Of a DNA stretch of 64,000 nucleotides, positions 1 to 9,852 are shown one piece after another. The notes below the pieces were generated by a model. It worked only from the letters and a program-made list of their open reading frames with translations. It was not told the origin of the DNA and did no database searches. The position numbers and the translations under genes were made by a program. How positions within the stretch are numbered: the stretch's first letter is position 1; each line of letters opens with the position of its first letter. Source of the stretch: Enterobacteriaceae bacterium RIT714 (GTDB lineage: Bacteria; Pseudomonadota; Gammaproteobacteria; Enterobacterales; Enterobacteriaceae); NCBI GenBank assembly GCA_009668015.1, contig WJYB01000006.1, positions 124,001 to 188,000 of the forward strand, written 5' to 3'.

Positions 1-447
1 CAGGGCGTGACGGCAGTCATTGAAAACACCGCCGGTCAGGGCAGCAATCTTGGATTCAAATTTGAACATCTGGCGGCCATTATCGACGGCGTAGAAGACA
101 AATCCCGCGTGGGCGTCTGTATCGATACCTGCCATGCCTTTGCCGCAGGCTACGACTTACGCAGCCGCGAAGAGTGCGAAAAAACCTTCGCGGAATTTGA
201 GCGCATCGTGGGCTTTAAGTACCTGCGCGGCATGCACCTCAACGACGCCAAAAGCGCGTTCGGCAGCCGTGTTGACCGCCATCACAGCCTGGGTGAAGGC
301 AATATTGGGCACGATGCATTCCGCTTTATCATGCAGGATACGCGTTTTGACGGGATCCCGATGGTACTGGAAACGGTCAATCCGGATATCTGGGCAGAAG
401 AGATCGCCTGGCTGAAGGCGCAACAGACCGCAGAACAGGCGGCATAA
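1..447 (+). CDS. nfo: Endonuclease IV (AP endonuclease), C-terminal part
   Basis: Partial gene: the window opens inside it and about 148 codons remain, roughly the second half of a protein that is about 285 residues in E. coli. Endonuclease IV cuts the DNA backbone 5' of abasic sites in base excision repair, using a cluster of three zinc ions. The metal-ligand motifs of the family are visible in order: IENTAG (Glu), CIDTCHAF (Asp and His), MHLNDAK (His), [11 protein letters not shown] (Asp and His) and VLETVN (Glu). The reading frame ends in TAA just before a terminator shared with the convergent fru operon. The identification is secure; the start lies outside the window. Confidence 0.97.
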   Translation, partial: QGVTAVIENTAGQGSNLGFKFEHLAAIIDGVEDKSRVGVCIDTCHAFAAGYDLRSREECEKTFAEFERIVGFKYLRGMHLNDAKSAFGSRVDRHHSLGEGNIGHDAFRFIMQDTRFDGIPMVLETVNPDIWAEEIAWLKAQQTAEQAA

Positions 448-483
448 AAAAAGCCGGGTCGCTTGAGCGCCCGGCTTTTGTTT
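446..483. terminator. Bidirectional terminator between nfo and fruA
   Basis: GCCGGG (453-458) pairs with CCCGGC (470-475). There is an A-run on the left and a T-run on the right, so it can act as a Rho-independent terminator for nfo on the + strand and for fruA on the - strand. Confidence 0.85.
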
Positions 484-511
484 TATCGGCCCGCAAAACC
501 GGGCCAGTAAA

Positions 512-2200
512 TTATGCCACTTTCGCGACCGCTTCTGCTTCCGGGCGTTTCAGCACCGCGTAAGACAGACCCGCCACCAGCGTACCCGCGATAATCGCGA
601 ACAGATAACCCAGAACCGGGGTAATCGCGCCAGGGATCAGCAGGACAAACAGACCGCCGTGCGGAGCCATCAGTTTTGCGCCAATGGCCATCGAGATTGC
701 GCCAGTCACCGCACCGCCAACGATACAGCAAGGCAGGACACGCATTGGGTCACGGGCGGCGAACGGAATTGCCCCTTCAGTAATGAAGCACAGTCCCAAT
801 ACCAGAGCCGCTTTGCCACCCTCTTGCTGCGCCTTGTCGAACTTACGACGAGCAATTATCGTTGCCAGGCCCAGCGCCAGAGGAGGCACCATACCCGCCG
901 CCATGATCGCTGCCATTGGCGCATACGTCTGGGTACTCAGCAGGCCGACACCAAAGGCGTATGCCGCTTTATTGACCGGGCCACCCATATCGGTACACAT
1001 CATGCCACCGAGGATTGCACCGAGCAGGACCGCATTAGCGGTACCCATGGTTTGCAGCCAGTGGGTCAGACCTTCGAGGATCCCGGCGACCGGTTTACCA
1101 ATCAGGTAAATCATACCCAGGCCAACCACCAGGCTGGAAATCAGCGGGATGATCAGAATAGGTTTCAGTGCTTCCATACTTTGCGGCAGCTTCAGCTTAG
1201 AGCTGATGGCCTTCGCCACATAGCCTGCGAGAAAACCGGCAATGATACCGCCGATAAAACCTGAACCGGTGCTCACTGCCAGCATCCCGCCGATAAGACC
1301 TGGGGTCAGACCCGGACGGTCAGCGATGGAAAATGCAATGTAACCGGCCAATACCGGCACCATCAGTGCGAACGCAGAGCCGCCGCCAATCTGCATCAAC
1401 GCAGCCGCCAGCGTTCCCGGCTCTTTGAATGCTTCGATACCGAATGCAAACGAGAGCGCAATACACAAACCGCCCGCAACCACCATCGGCAGCATGTAAG
1501 ACACGCCCGTCAACAGGTGACGGTACGCACCCGCAGACTCTTTTTTACCGTCGGTTGCGGAAGATGCCGCTTTGCCCGTCGCCTGATAAGGACTGGCTTC
1601 TGCCAGCGCTTTATCAAACTCCTGCGACGTTTTCTTCAACGCCAGACCGGTAGAGGTGCGATACATCGGCTTACCGGCAAATTTTGCCAGATCCACTTCG
1701 ATATCAGCAGCAACAATCACCAGATCCGCTTCAGCCACTTCTTCTGGGGTAATCGCATTACCTGCGCCTACAGAACCACGGGTTTCCACCTTCACCCACC
1801 AGCCACGTTTTTTCGCTTCGGTTTCAATAGCTTCTGCAGCCATAAAGGTGTGAGCCACGCCGGTCGGGCAGGCTGTGATGGCGACCACACGTTTCGGACC
1901 GTTAGCCGTCACAGCCGGAGCAGCGACGGGTGCGCTGTACACCTCTGCGTGACCTTTCGCTTCGCTCAGGAACAGCTCCGGATGCGCGACTGCGCGATTA
2001 ATATCGCCCAGCCATACTTTTTTGCCGTTCAGCGCGCTGTCGGCAGGAATTTTATCGCCCAGCACGATAGCCAGTTCGGCATCGTTCGGGTTATCAACAA
2101 TTTCAACATGTGCTTTGTGTGCCGCCGCGCCCAGCAGCGTCTTCGCCATGTAGGCGCGCGCCTGTCCGAGACCGGAATCAATGATCAGCAGCGTTTTCAT
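512..2200 (-). CDS. fruA: PTS fructose-specific EIIB'BC component
   Basis: Membrane component of the fructose phosphotransferase system: imports fructose and phosphorylates it to fructose 1-phosphate. 562 residues, against 563 in E. coli. Domain order is an EIIB' domain (about 1-90), the active EIIB domain (about 103-200) with the phospho-accepting cysteine at residue 111 in the motif ITACPTGVAHT, and a multi-helix EIIC domain (about 225-560). A longer reading frame begins upstream at 2239, but the start at 2200 (MKTLLIIDSG) matches the family and follows an AGGAGAGG ribosome site. Last gene of fruB-fruK-fruA, 16 bp after fruK. Expected to be under Cra control from the promoter upstream of fruB. 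Confidence 0.97.
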   Translation of the reverse strand: MKTLLIIDSGLGQARAYMAKTLLGAAAHKAHVEIVDNPNDAELAIVLGDKIPADSALNGKKVWLGDINRAVAHPELFLSEAKGHAEVYSAPVAAPAVTANGPKRVVAITACPTGVAHTFMAAEAIETEAKKRGWWVKVETRGSVGAGNAITPEEVAEADLVIVAADIEVDLAKFAGKPMYRTSTGLALKKTSQEFDKALAEASPYQATGKAASSATDGKKESAGAYRHLLTGVSYMLPMVVAGGLCIALSFAFGIEAFKEPGTLAAALMQIGGGSAFALMVPVLAGYIAFSIADRPGLTPGLIGGMLAVSTGSGFIGGIIAGFLAGYVAKAISSKLKLPQSMEALKPILIIPLISSLVVGLGMIYLIGKPVAGILEGLTHWLQTMGTANAVLLGAILGGMMCTDMGGPVNKAAYAFGVGLLSTQTYAPMAAIMAAGMVPPLALGLATIIARRKFDKAQQEGGKAALVLGLCFITEGAIPFAARDPMRVLPCCIVGGAVTGAISMAIGAKLMAPHGGLFVLLIPGAITPVLGYLFAIIAGTLVAGLSYAVLKRPEAEAVAKVA

Positions 2201-2216
2201 TATGCCTCTCCTGCTG

Positions 2217-3155
2217 TTAGTTAAAAGGTTGTAAGTCAACGCGCGCCATCATCGCGGCCAACTGGGTACGTTCGGTAATACCAACATTGCTCTGGCTTAC
2301 TGCCAGGGCGGCTACTGCGGTAGCAAGACGTAAAGTATGTTCACTGGATTCACGCATCAGCAGGCCGTAAATCAGTCCGCCAACCATGGAATCCCCGGCA
2401 CCTACGGTGCTGACCACTTCCACCGACGGCGGTTTGGCGATCCATTCGCCAGACGCGTTAACCCACAGCGCGCCTTCTGCACCCAGCGAAATCACCACGT
2501 GAGCGATACCCTGTTCACGCAGCGCATGGGCGGCTTCAATCACATCTTTTAATTCTGGCAGCTTGCGGCCCGCCCAGATCTCAAGTTCACGACGATTGGG
2601 CTTGACCAGCCACGGCGAGGCTTTAAGGCCCGCCACCAGCGCTTCACGGCTGCTGTCGAAAATAATGCATGGGCACTGGCTACGCAGACGCAGCATCCAG
2701 TCGGTGAACGCTTCCGGGCTGACGCCTGACGGCAGACTGCCGCTGACGCAAACCATATCGAACTGTCCAAGCCAGCTCAGAGAATCCGTCACAAAACGCT
2801 CCCAGTCTGCGCCCGTCACTTCAAACCCGGAGAAATTCAGGTCGGTAACTTCGCCGTCTTTTTCCGTCAGCTTGACGTTAATACGGGTACGGCCCTGAAC
2901 GACCTGGAAGCGGTTGGCGATACCCAGCTCGCTGAACAGCTGCTGAAAACCATCCTGATTGTCTTTGCCGAGGAACCCGCCCACGGTCACGTCGATACCT
3001 AAATCTTTCAGCACTTTAGCAACGTTGATGCCTTTACCGGCTGCATGCAGACCGGTGGTGCGTACAAGGTTGACTTCGCCACGTTCAATTTCTGGCGTGA
3101 ATCCGACCAGGTCATAGGCCGGGTTCAGGGTAATAGTGGCAACACGTCTGCTCAT
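2217..3155 (-). CDS. fruK: 1-phosphofructokinase
   Basis: Cytoplasmic PfkB-family kinase that phosphorylates fructose 1-phosphate, the product of FruA, to fructose 1,6-bisphosphate, feeding glycolysis. 312 residues, the normal length. The glycine-rich substrate-binding stretch lies near residues 40-44 (GKGIN) and the catalytic signature GAGDS at 252-256, with Asp255 as the expected base. Its ATG overlaps the fruB stop by one base (TAATG), which points to translational coupling. Middle gene of the fru operon. Fructose 1-phosphate is also the classic inducer that releases Cra, so this enzyme influences the operon's own induction. Confidence 0.97.
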   Translation of the reverse strand: MSRRVATITLNPAYDLVGFTPEIERGEVNLVRTTGLHAAGKGINVAKVLKDLGIDVTVGGFLGKDNQDGFQQLFSELGIANRFQVVQGRTRINVKLTEKDGEVTDLNFSGFEVTGADWERFVTDSLSWLGQFDMVCVSGSLPSGVSPEAFTDWMLRLRSQCPCIIFDSSREALVAGLKASPWLVKPNRRELEIWAGRKLPELKDVIEAAHALREQGIAHVVISLGAEGALWVNASGEWIAKPPSVEVVSTVGAGDSMVGGLIYGLLMRESSEHTLRLATAVAALAVSQSNVGITERTQLAAMMARVDLQPFN

Positions 3156-4285
3156 TATGCGCCCTCCCCCAGACCCGCAGCGATGGCGTCGCCAATCGCT
3201 TTCAGCGCCTGTTCAGCATCTGCACCCTGCGCGGTAAAGCGCAGGCGGTGCCCTTTTTTGACGCCAAGAGCAACCACTTTCATCAGACTACGGCCATTTG
3301 CCGGTTTACCGGATCCATCGAGATTGGTCACGGTGATATCGCTTTCGAACTGCTTGATAGTATTGACCAGCATCGTGCCCGGACGAGCGTGAAGGCCGTG
3401 TTCATTACGCACCACAAACTCAGCGCTCAGGACGTCATCCGTTAGGGCGTCGTCACTGGTCAGCAGTGCCAGCAGCGTGGCGGCATCCGCATTCAGCAAG
3501 CGGTCAGCTTTGTTGCTCAGCAGTAAATCGCTCAGACGCTTCAGTACCGCTACCGGCTGTTCATCCGTCATTGCGACTGTCACCAGGACGGCTGCGCTTT
3601 CGCCATCTGCATCAAATGCAGATGCGGCGCGGCTCACCGCAACGGCACTGCGCAAATTGCCTTCAGCGCTGTCGTTCAGCCAGACGCCCTGACCCAGATT
3701 CAGCGGCTTATCGTTAATGACGCGAGCGACAAATGCGGTATCGACAGCACCCGCTTCTTTCAGACGACCGGCATTGAGGGCCTGTAATGTCACCAGATCG
3801 GAGGCCGCCACATCCAGCGTCAGCGTGTCGTTATCCAGCTTCAGCGCTTCGCTCTGCTTTTCACCCATCAGCAACGCACGCAGTTCTTCTGCAGTAGTGG
3901 CTGATTGCAGCTGTTCAGCTACCGAGTCATCGCTCAGCACGTGCGTCAGCTGACGCAATAAGCCAAGATGCTCATCGCTGCTTGCCGCGATGCCGATGGC
4001 CACGTAAGCCACCTGCCCTTCGCCCCATAAAATACCTTGCGGGAACTGATACACCTGAACACCGGTTTTCAGCACCTGATCGCGGGTATCCGTGGTGCCA
4101 TGAGGAATGGCGATCCCATTTCCCAGGAAGGTAGAGGTCTGCTGCTCTCGGGCCAGCATGCCGTCAACGTAGCCATCCGCAACGTTGCCTGCCTGCACAA
4201 GGGCAGCAGCAATCTTGCGAATCGCCTCTTCTTTATTGCCGGCCTGTTCGCCGGGATGGATGTCTTGCACTGATAACTGGAACAT
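3155..4285 (-). CDS. fruB: PTS fructose-specific EIIA/HPr fusion (FPr, diphosphoryl transfer protein)
   Basis: Cytoplasmic phosphocarrier joining an EIIA domain (about 1-143), a central spacer domain and a C-terminal HPr-like domain (about 285-376), 376 residues as in E. coli. The EIIA phospho-histidine is His62 (AIPHGTTD) and the HPr one is His299 (GLHARPG). It takes phosphate from Enzyme I and passes it to FruA, bypassing general HPr. First gene of fruBKA. The start at 4285 follows AGAGAGGA. Two Cra palindromes lie immediately upstream, as at the E. coli fru promoter. Confidence 0.97.
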   Translation of the reverse strand: MFQLSVQDIHPGEQAGNKEEAIRKIAAALVQAGNVADGYVDGMLAREQQTSTFLGNGIAIPHGTTDTRDQVLKTGVQVYQFPQGILWGEGQVAYVAIGIAASSDEHLGLLRQLTHVLSDDSVAEQLQSATTAEELRALLMGEKQSEALKLDNDTLTLDVAASDLVTLQALNAGRLKEAGAVDTAFVARVINDKPLNLGQGVWLNDSAEGNLRSAVAVSRAASAFDADGESAAVLVTVAMTDEQPVAVLKRLSDLLLSNKADRLLNADAATLLALLTSDDALTDDVLSAEFVVRNEHGLHARPGTMLVNTIKQFESDITVTNLDGSGKPANGRSLMKVVALGVKKGHRLRFTAQGADAEQALKAIGDAIAAGLGEGA

Positions 4286-4306
4286 GGTTCTCCTCTCTCG
4301 CTGAAT

Positions 4307-4318
4307 TGAATCGTTTCA
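4307..4318. promoter_or_regulatory. Cra (FruR) operator, fruB-proximal
   Basis: TGAATCGTTTCA is one mismatch from the perfect Cra palindrome TGAAACGTTTCA. It lies 22 bp upstream of the fruB start. Pairs with the site at 4373. Confidence 0.8.
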
Positions 4319-4372
4319 GCCTTAATGAGAAAAAATGCGCTAACCTGCTCCGTTAGTTAAACAAGATAGCGC

Positions 4373-4384
4373 TGAAACGTTTCA
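4373..4384. promoter_or_regulatory. Cra (FruR) operator, fruB-distal
   Basis: TGAAACGTTTCA is a perfect 12-bp palindrome identical to the strong Cra consensus. With the site at 4307 it forms the two-operator arrangement known for the E. coli fru operon. The rest of the 364-bp fruB-setB gap (to 4649) is AT-rich and must hold the setB promoter; I see no further gene in it. Confidence 0.88.
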
Positions 4385-4649
4385 ATGAGTCTTGCCCGTT
4401 ACCGTTGAGCTTGCAAGAAAAGTTACATTTCTCGTTTAAGAATTTAGAAGTGCAGCACATTTCTTCAACATTCGCCCCACATTTGCTGACGCAGCAGGTT
4501 CTTCCGTCATTAGACTTCAGCACACTTCAGCCTTTTTAAAGAATTGAAATGCTATTTTGATTTTTCGTGGCGAATATGATCCCAACAGCTGTTTATTTTC
4601 TGACAAGCGGCGTAAACTTCGCCACTCTTCAAATCACTGATACAGAAAC

Positions 4650-5831
4650 ATGCATAACACCCCCGCTGCCGCCACACCAAAACCATTTGATCTGACGTCA
4701 TCGGCGTTTTTAATTGTGGCCTTCCTCACCGGTATTGCCGGTGCGTTACAAACCCCAACGCTGAGTTTATTCCTCACCAACGAAGTCCATGCGCGTCCGG
4801 CAATGGTCGGTTTCTTCTTCACCGGCAGCGCCATTATCGGCATTCTGGTGAGCCAGTTTCTGGCAGGTCGTTCAGACCGAAAAGGCGACCGCAAAAGTCT
4901 GATTGTCTTTTGCTGCCTGCTCGGCGTTTTTGCCTGCATCCTGTTCGCCTGGAACCGTAACTATTTCGTTCTGCTGTTTGTCGGCGTGTTCCTTAGCAGC
5001 TTCGGCTCCACGGCCAACCCACAAATGTTTGCTCTTGCGCGTGAGCATGCAGATCGCACGGGCCGGGAAGCGGTCATGTTCAGCTCGATTTTGCGCGCCC
5101 AGGTCTCGCTGGCGTGGGTCATTGGCCCGCCGCTGGCATATGCGCTGGCAATGGGATTCGGCTTTACCGTGATGTATCTGAGCGCTGCCGTTGCTTTCGT
5201 GGTGTGCGGGATTATGGTGTGGTTTTTCCTGCCGTCGATGCGCAAAGAGCCCAGACTTTCAACCAGCACCCTGGAAGCGCCCCGCCGTAATCGCCGCGAT
5301 GCGCTGCTGCTGTTTATCGTCTGTACGCTGATGTGGGGAACCAACAGCCTCTATATCATCAATATGCCGCTGTTTATTATTGACGAGCTGCATCTGCCGG
5401 AAAAACTGGCGGGCATCATGATGGGAACCGCCGCGGGGCTGGAAATTCCGACGATGTTAATTGCGGGCTATTACGCCAGGCGCTTCGGGAAACGTTTCTT
5501 GATGCGTATTGCCGCGGTGGCGGGGCTGCTGTTTTACACCGGAATGCTCACCGTCCACTCCCCGGCCTTGCTGCTGGCGTTACAACTGCTGAACGCTATT
5601 TATATTGGCATTCTGGCGGGGATCGGCATGCTCTACTTCCAGGATCTGATGCCGGGTCAGGCAGGCGCGGCGACGACGCTGTATACGAATACCACGCGCG
5701 TGGGCTGGATTATTGCGGGTTCACTGGCGGGGGTTGTGGCAGAAATCTGGAGTTACCATACCGTGTTCTGGATTGCGCTGGCGATGTGCATCATGACGAT
5801 CGGGTGTCTGACGCGCATTAAAGACGTTTAA
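4650..5831 (+). CDS. setB: Sugar efflux transporter SetB (MFS)
   Basis: Major-facilitator-family exporter of the SET group, 393 residues with about 12 membrane helices. A motif-A loop is visible near residues 75-85 ([10 protein letters not shown]). E. coli SetB exports sugars such as lactose and glucose, and its physiological role is not settled. The start follows a weak ribosome site. The gene runs divergently from fruB and its stop overlaps the stop of the convergent yeiW by a few bases. Assignment rests on sequence similarity together with conserved position between fruB and yeiW/efpL. Confidence 0.92.
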   Translation: MHNTPAAATPKPFDLTSSAFLIVAFLTGIAGALQTPTLSLFLTNEVHARPAMVGFFFTGSAIIGILVSQFLAGRSDRKGDRKSLIVFCCLLGVFACILFAWNRNYFVLLFVGVFLSSFGSTANPQMFALAREHADRTGREAVMFSSILRAQVSLAWVIGPPLAYALAMGFGFTVMYLSAAVAFVVCGIMVWFFLPSMRKEPRLSTSTLEAPRRNRRDALLLFIVCTLMWGTNSLYIINMPLFIIDELHLPEKLAGIMMGTAAGLEIPTMLIAGYYARRFGKRFLMRIAAVAGLLFYTGMLTVHSPALLLALQLLNAIYIGILAGIGMLYFQDLMPGQAGAATTLYTNTTRVGWIIAGSLAGVVAEIWSYHTVFWIALAMCIMTIGCLTRIKDV

Positions 5832-6082
5832 GGCGCAGTAAGCGCCTCAAGCTCAAGGAGATAAACCATCGCGTGCGTCCGTGTTGCGCCGCACATCTCC
5901 TGTGAAGGCTGCAGCCCGGCGCACACCCTGGGACGCAAAGGGGAACCGAACAAATTGCACAGGTTGCGGTCAGAAAGTTGAACACAGCGGGTGTTGGCAG
6001 GCTTGCCGTCTGGCATCCCCGGAATCGGGCTTGAAATGGACGGTGCGGTACAGCACGCTCCACAGTCGGGACGGCAATCCAT
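5828..6082 (-). CDS. yeiW: YeiW, small cysteine-rich YkgJ-family protein
   Basis: 84-residue protein with a Cys-rich N-terminus ([11 protein letters not shown]) and further cysteines near residues 34, 42, 54 and 64. This is the pattern of the UPF0153/YkgJ family, thought to bind zinc or an iron-sulphur cluster; the function is unknown. The ATG at 6082 has a GAGAG ribosome site upstream. It faces setB tail to tail with a few bases of overlap, as in E. coli. A longer open frame on the same strand in another phase has no family resemblance. Confidence 0.85.
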   Translation of the reverse strand: MDCRPDCGACCTAPSISSPIPGMPDGKPANTRCVQLSDRNLCNLFGSPLRPRVCAGLQPSQEMCGATRTHAMVYLLELEALTAP

Positions 6083-6247
6083 AAACGCTCTCTTTCAGTG
6101 ACTGAGGCCCGGGCCGTCGGGCATGGCGCGCACAGTAACACCTTTTGTGTATTGATAGCAAAAGCCACTAATTCCTCTTGCCTGAAAGGCTTCTCGCGAG
6201 TAATTTGGCGCGATATTTTTTACCTCCCAGTAAACAGGATTACTGCA

Positions 6248-6820
6248 ATGCCAAGAGCGAACGAAATTAAGAAAGGTATGGTACTGAATTACAACGGCAA
6301 GCTGCTGATTGTGAAAGACATTGATATTCAGTCCCCCAGCGCCCGTGGCGCAGCGACGCTGTACAAAATGCGCTTTGCCGATGTGCGTACCGGCCTGAAA
6401 GTTGAAGAGCGTTTCAAGGGTGACGATATCGTTGATACCGTTACGCTGACCCGCCGCTTCGTTGACTTCTCCTATGTGGATGGCAACGAATACGTGTTTA
6501 TGGATAAAGAAGATTACACGCCGTACACCTTTACCAAAGACCAGATTGAAGAAGAGCTGCTGTTTATTCCTGAAGGCGGGATGCCGGATATGCAGGTTCT
6601 GACCTGGGATGGCCAGCTGTTAGCGCTGGAACTGCCGCAGACCGTTGATCTGGAAATCGTTGAAACCGCACCAGGCATTAAAGGCGCCTCCGCCAGTGCG
6701 CGAAACAAACCCGCCACACTGACGACCGGTCTGGTCGTTCAGGTTCCGGAATACCTCTCTGCAGGCGAGAAGATCCGCATCCATATCGAAGAAAAACGCT
6801 ATATGGGTCGCGCAGACTAA
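6248..6820 (+). CDS. efpL: Elongation factor P-like protein EfpL (YeiP)
   Basis: 190-residue EF-P paralogue that helps ribosomes stalled at proline-rich or related motifs. The N-terminal KOW-like domain carries the tip loop SPSARGAA. The residue at the tip is Arg33, where EF-P itself has the lysine modified by EpmA/EpmB, which is the hallmark of EfpL. The C-terminal OB-like domains end in RRYMGRAD-type sequence. The frame stays open 50 codons upstream, but the ATG at 6248 ([10 protein letters not shown]) is the family start. A terminator follows at 6829. Confidence 0.96.
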   Translation: MPRANEIKKGMVLNYNGKLLIVKDIDIQSPSARGAATLYKMRFADVRTGLKVEERFKGDDIVDTVTLTRRFVDFSYVDGNEYVFMDKEDYTPYTFTKDQIEEELLFIPEGGMPDMQVLTWDGQLLALELPQTVDLEIVETAPGIKGASASARNKPATLTTGLVVQVPEYLSAGEKIRIHIEEKRYMGRAD

Positions 6821-6821
6821 T

Positions 6822-6858
6822 CATAAAAAAACCCGGCTATTGCCGGGTTTTCTTTTAT
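6822..6858. terminator. Bidirectional terminator between efpL and uxuA
   Basis: AACCCGGC (6830-6837), loop TATT, GCCGGGTT (6842-6849), with an A-run before and TTTTCTTTT after. Serves efpL on the + strand and uxuA on the - strand. Confidence 0.87.
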
Positions 6859-6866
6859 TGCCGTTG

Positions 6867-8057
6867 TTACAGCAGATCAGGGTATTTGGTCATTTTCAGC
6901 GCCAGCTCTACGCCACGCACTTCAGCCATCCCTTTCAGACGCCCAATCGCCGAATAGCCAGGATTGGTTTTTTTACGCAGATCGTCCAGCATCTGATGTC
7001 CGTGATCCGGACGGAATGGAATAGGACGTAAATCCCCTGCATTCTTACGGCGCAGTTCTTCGCCCAGAATGGCGTCCACGACCGCCACCATATTGACGTC
7101 ACCGCCCAGGTGCGCGGCTTCGTGGAAGGTTTTTGGATTATCTTCACGACACGTCGCGCGCAGATGGGTGAAATGAATCCGATCGCCGAAGGTTTCGATC
7201 ATCTGTACTAAATCATTATCTGCCCGCACGCCATAAGAGCCGGTACACATGGTGAAACCGTTGTGGATACTGTCCACGGTCTCTTTCAGCCATTGCATAT
7301 CTTCAATGGTAGAAACAATACGCGGCAGACCGAGGATAGGACGCGGTGGATCGTCCGGGTGCACAGCAAGTCGCAAACCCGATGCTTCTGCCACGGGCAC
7401 AATCGCGCGCAGGAAATAAGCCATGTTTTCGCGCAGCTGGTTTTTGTCGATATCACCGTATTCCGCCAGACGGGCGCGGAACTGGTCCAGCGTATAGCCC
7501 TCTTCCGCACCCGGCAGGCCGGCGATAATATTGCGGGTCAGTTTTTCGATATCCGCTTCACTGGCATCGTTAAACCATTGCTGCGCCTGCTGCTGTTCCT
7601 CGGCGGAATAATCCGCGTCGGCACCAGGACGCTTCAGGATGTGCAGCTCAAAGGCGGCAAAAGCAATTTGATCGAAACGCAGTGCTTTAGAGCCGTCCGG
7701 CAGCTGATATTCGAGATCGGTGCGCGTCCAGTCCAGGATCGGCATAAAGTTGTAGCAAACCGTATCAATACCGCAGGCCGCCAGGTTACGGATACTCTGC
7801 TGATAGTGAGCAATCCAGGTCTCAAACTCACCGGAATGGGTTTTAATATCTTCATGCACCGGAATACTTTCGACGACCGACCAGGTCAGCCCTTTTTCCG
7901 CCAGTACAGCCTGACGCTTTTTGATCTCTTCTACCGGCCAGACCTGACCATTGGGAATATGGTGCAGTGCGGTGACAACACCCGTTGCGCCAGCCTGACG
8001 CACATCATCAAGAGAAACCGGATCATTCGGTCCATACCAACGCCAGGTTTGTTCCAT
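6867..8057 (-). CDS. uxuA: Mannonate dehydratase UxuA
   Basis: Dehydrates D-mannonate to 2-keto-3-deoxygluconate in the glucuronate branch of hexuronate catabolism; cytoplasmic and metal-dependent. 396 residues, against 394 in E. coli. Family motifs are visible: [11 protein letters not shown] at the N-terminus, [30 protein letters not shown] and [11 protein letters not shown]. The start at 8057 follows AGAGGG. In E. coli K-12 uxuA sits in a distant uxuAB operon. Here it lies between efpL and yeiQ, divergent from yeiQ, an oxidoreductase of the UxuB family, so the two may be co-regulated. A UxuR/ExuR-like operator lies just upstream. Confidence 0.95.
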   Translation of the reverse strand: MEQTWRWYGPNDPVSLDDVRQAGATGVVTALHHIPNGQVWPVEEIKKRQAVLAEKGLTWSVVESIPVHEDIKTHSGEFETWIAHYQQSIRNLAACGIDTVCYNFMPILDWTRTDLEYQLPDGSKALRFDQIAFAAFELHILKRPGADADYSAEEQQQAQQWFNDASEADIEKLTRNIIAGLPGAEEGYTLDQFRARLAEYGDIDKNQLRENMAYFLRAIVPVAEASGLRLAVHPDDPPRPILGLPRIVSTIEDMQWLKETVDSIHNGFTMCTGSYGVRADNDLVQMIETFGDRIHFTHLRATCREDNPKTFHEAAHLGGDVNMVAVVDAILGEELRRKNAGDLRPIPFRPDHGHQMLDDLRKKTNPGYSAIGRLKGMAEVRGVELALKMTKYPDLL

Positions 8058-8073
8058 CGCCTAACCCTCTAAA

Positions 8074-8087
8074 GTTGTTATACCAAT
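8074..8087. promoter_or_regulatory. UxuR/ExuR-like operator in the uxuA-yeiQ divergent gap
   Basis: GTTGTTATACCAAT matches 12 of 14 positions of the palindrome ATTGGTATACCAAT, which I recall as the ExuR/UxuR consensus. A single half-site (TACCAATT) recurs near 8191. It lies 17 bp upstream of the uxuA start, where a repressor could block transcription. The consensus is recalled, not computed. Confidence 0.6.
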
Positions 8088-8262
8088 ATATGTAACTGCA
8101 ATGACGACTACCATACATGTTTGCCAAAAACGGTCAATCGTCGCCGCCGCATTGATTGATCCAACTCACATAAACGGGATAATTACGGCTTACCAATTCT
8201 ATTTGCTGTCATATAACTTTACACTGACATTGTTAATTAATGGTTAATCAGGTGTTTACTTC

Positions 8263-9729
8263 ATGAAGACAATTGCCTCCGTTTCCCTTCCTTCGCAGGT
8301 GCAACAACCGCAATACGATCGCTCGCAGCTCCGCTCTCGTATCGTTCATTTCGGTTTTGGAGCCTTTCACCGCGCACATCAGGCGTTGTTAACAAACCGC
8401 GTGCTTAATGCAAAAGGGGGCGACTGGGGCATCTGTGAGATCAGTCTTTTCAGCGGCGATACCCTGATGAGCCAGCTGCGCGCTCAGGATCACCTTTTTA
8501 CCGTGCTGGAAAAAGGCGCAGACGGGAACCAGCCGATCATCGTGGGCGCGGTGCATGAATGCCTGAACGCCAGGCTCGATTCGCTGGCGGCCATTATCGA
8601 AAAATTCTGCGAGCCGCAGGTGGCGATTGTCTCACTGACGATCACTGAAAAAGGTTATTGCATCGATCCGGCGACCGGCAAACTGGATACGCAAAATGCA
8701 CGGATTGTTCATGATCTCGAAAACCCGTCAGAACCGCATTCTGCGCCGGGCATTCTGGTTGAAGCGCTGCATCGCCGTCGTGAGCGCGGCCTGGCGCCCT
8801 TCACCGTGTTGTCCTGCGATAATATTCCTGACAACGGTCATGTGGTCAAAAATGCGGTTCTCGGGATGGCAGAGAAGCGCTCACCGGCGCTGGCCGAGTG
8901 GATTGCGGCTAACGTGAGTTTTCCGGGAACGATGGTCGACAGAATTGTCCCGGCGGCGACCGAGCAATCCCTCGCAGAAATCACGCAGGAGCTGGGCGTG
9001 GAAGATCCCTGCGCCATTAGCTGCGAGCCGTTTGTGCAGTGGGTGGTTGAAGATAACTTCGTGGCAGGCCGTCCGGAATGGGAGATCGCAGGCGTACAAA
9101 TGGTGCAGGACGTTTTGCCCTGGGAACAGATGAAGTTGCGCATGCTGAACGGCAGCCACTCTTTCCTGGCGTATCTGGGTTACCTTGCCGGCTATGCCCA
9201 CATTAACGACTGCATGCAGGACGATGCCTTCCGGGAGGCCGCGCGCCGCCTGATGCTCGATGAACAGGCCCCGACGCTACGAATCACCGGAGTCGATCTC
9301 ACTGACTATGCCGACAGCCTGCTGACCCGATTTGCGAATCCGGCTTTGCAGCATCGCACCTGGCAGATCGCGATGGACGGAAGCCAGAAACTCCCTCAAC
9401 GCATGCTGGACGGCGTTCGTGTCCATCTGCAACGCAACAGCGCCTGGCCCTTACTGGCGCTGGGGATCGCCGGCTGGATGCGTTATGTCAGCGGTGTGGA
9501 TGATAAGGGTAACAGCATTGATATTCGCGATCCGCTGAGCGATAAAATCCGTGGCCTCGTTGAAACCAGCAGCGACGCGGAGCGCGTCAGCGCCCTGCTC
9601 ACGCTGAGTGAAATATTTGGTACTGATTTGCCCCAGAACCCGCGCTTTGTCGATGCCATTCAACAGGCCTGGCAGCGTATTGCGCGTAACGGCGCGCGTC
9701 AGGCGGTGAGTGAGACGCTCACGCTTTAA
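8263..9729 (+). CDS. yeiQ: Mannitol dehydrogenase-family oxidoreductase YeiQ (fructuronate reductase-like)
   Basis: 488-residue NAD-dependent polyol dehydrogenase, homologous to UxuB (D-fructuronate to D-mannonate). The nucleotide-binding N-terminus reads HFGFGAFHRAHQ near residues 30-40. The family catalytic set Lys-x4-Asn-x2-His is seen in MKLRMLNGSHS (residues about 290-300). In E. coli yeiQ is an uncharacterised UxuB paralogue. Here it is divergent from uxuA, and no other uxuB lies in the window, so it may be the working fructuronate reductase (inference). The ATG at 8263 follows a modest AGGTG. Confidence 0.9.
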   Translation: MKTIASVSLPSQVQQPQYDRSQLRSRIVHFGFGAFHRAHQALLTNRVLNAKGGDWGICEISLFSGDTLMSQLRAQDHLFTVLEKGADGNQPIIVGAVHECLNARLDSLAAIIEKFCEPQVAIVSLTITEKGYCIDPATGKLDTQNARIVHDLENPSEPHSAPGILVEALHRRRERGLAPFTVLSCDNIPDNGHVVKNAVLGMAEKRSPALAEWIAANVSFPGTMVDRIVPAATEQSLAEITQELGVEDPCAISCEPFVQWVVEDNFVAGRPEWEIAGVQMVQDVLPWEQMKLRMLNGSHSFLAYLGYLAGYAHINDCMQDDAFREAARRLMLDEQAPTLRITGVDLTDYADSLLTRFANPALQHRTWQIAMDGSQKLPQRMLDGVRVHLQRNSAWPLLALGIAGWMRYVSGVDDKGNSIDIRDPLSDKIRGLVETSSDAERVSALLTLSEIFGTDLPQNPRFVDAIQQAWQRIARNGARQAVSETLTL

Positions 9730-9741
9730 CCCTTCTTGCTG

Positions 9742-9775
9742 CTTATGCGCGTGGAGAGCTTTCCGCGCGCATAAG
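9742..9775 (+). other. Hairpin after yeiQ
   Basis: CTTATGCGCG (9742-9751) pairs perfectly with CGCGCATAAG (9766-9775). There is no T-run, so it may be a weak or Rho-assisted terminator, or a 3'-end stabiliser, between yeiQ and yeiR. Confidence 0.5.
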
Positions 9776-9852
9776 TCCCTTCACATCACTGTCTTTTTTC
9801 GCCAGGATTACTGATAATTGTTCGCGAATGACGATTATCTCCTGGAGCGCAT

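Noticed and set aside
6098..6247. Extended N-terminus of efpL
   Set aside because: The frame is open by chance; the family start [10 protein letters not shown] at 6248 is unambiguous.
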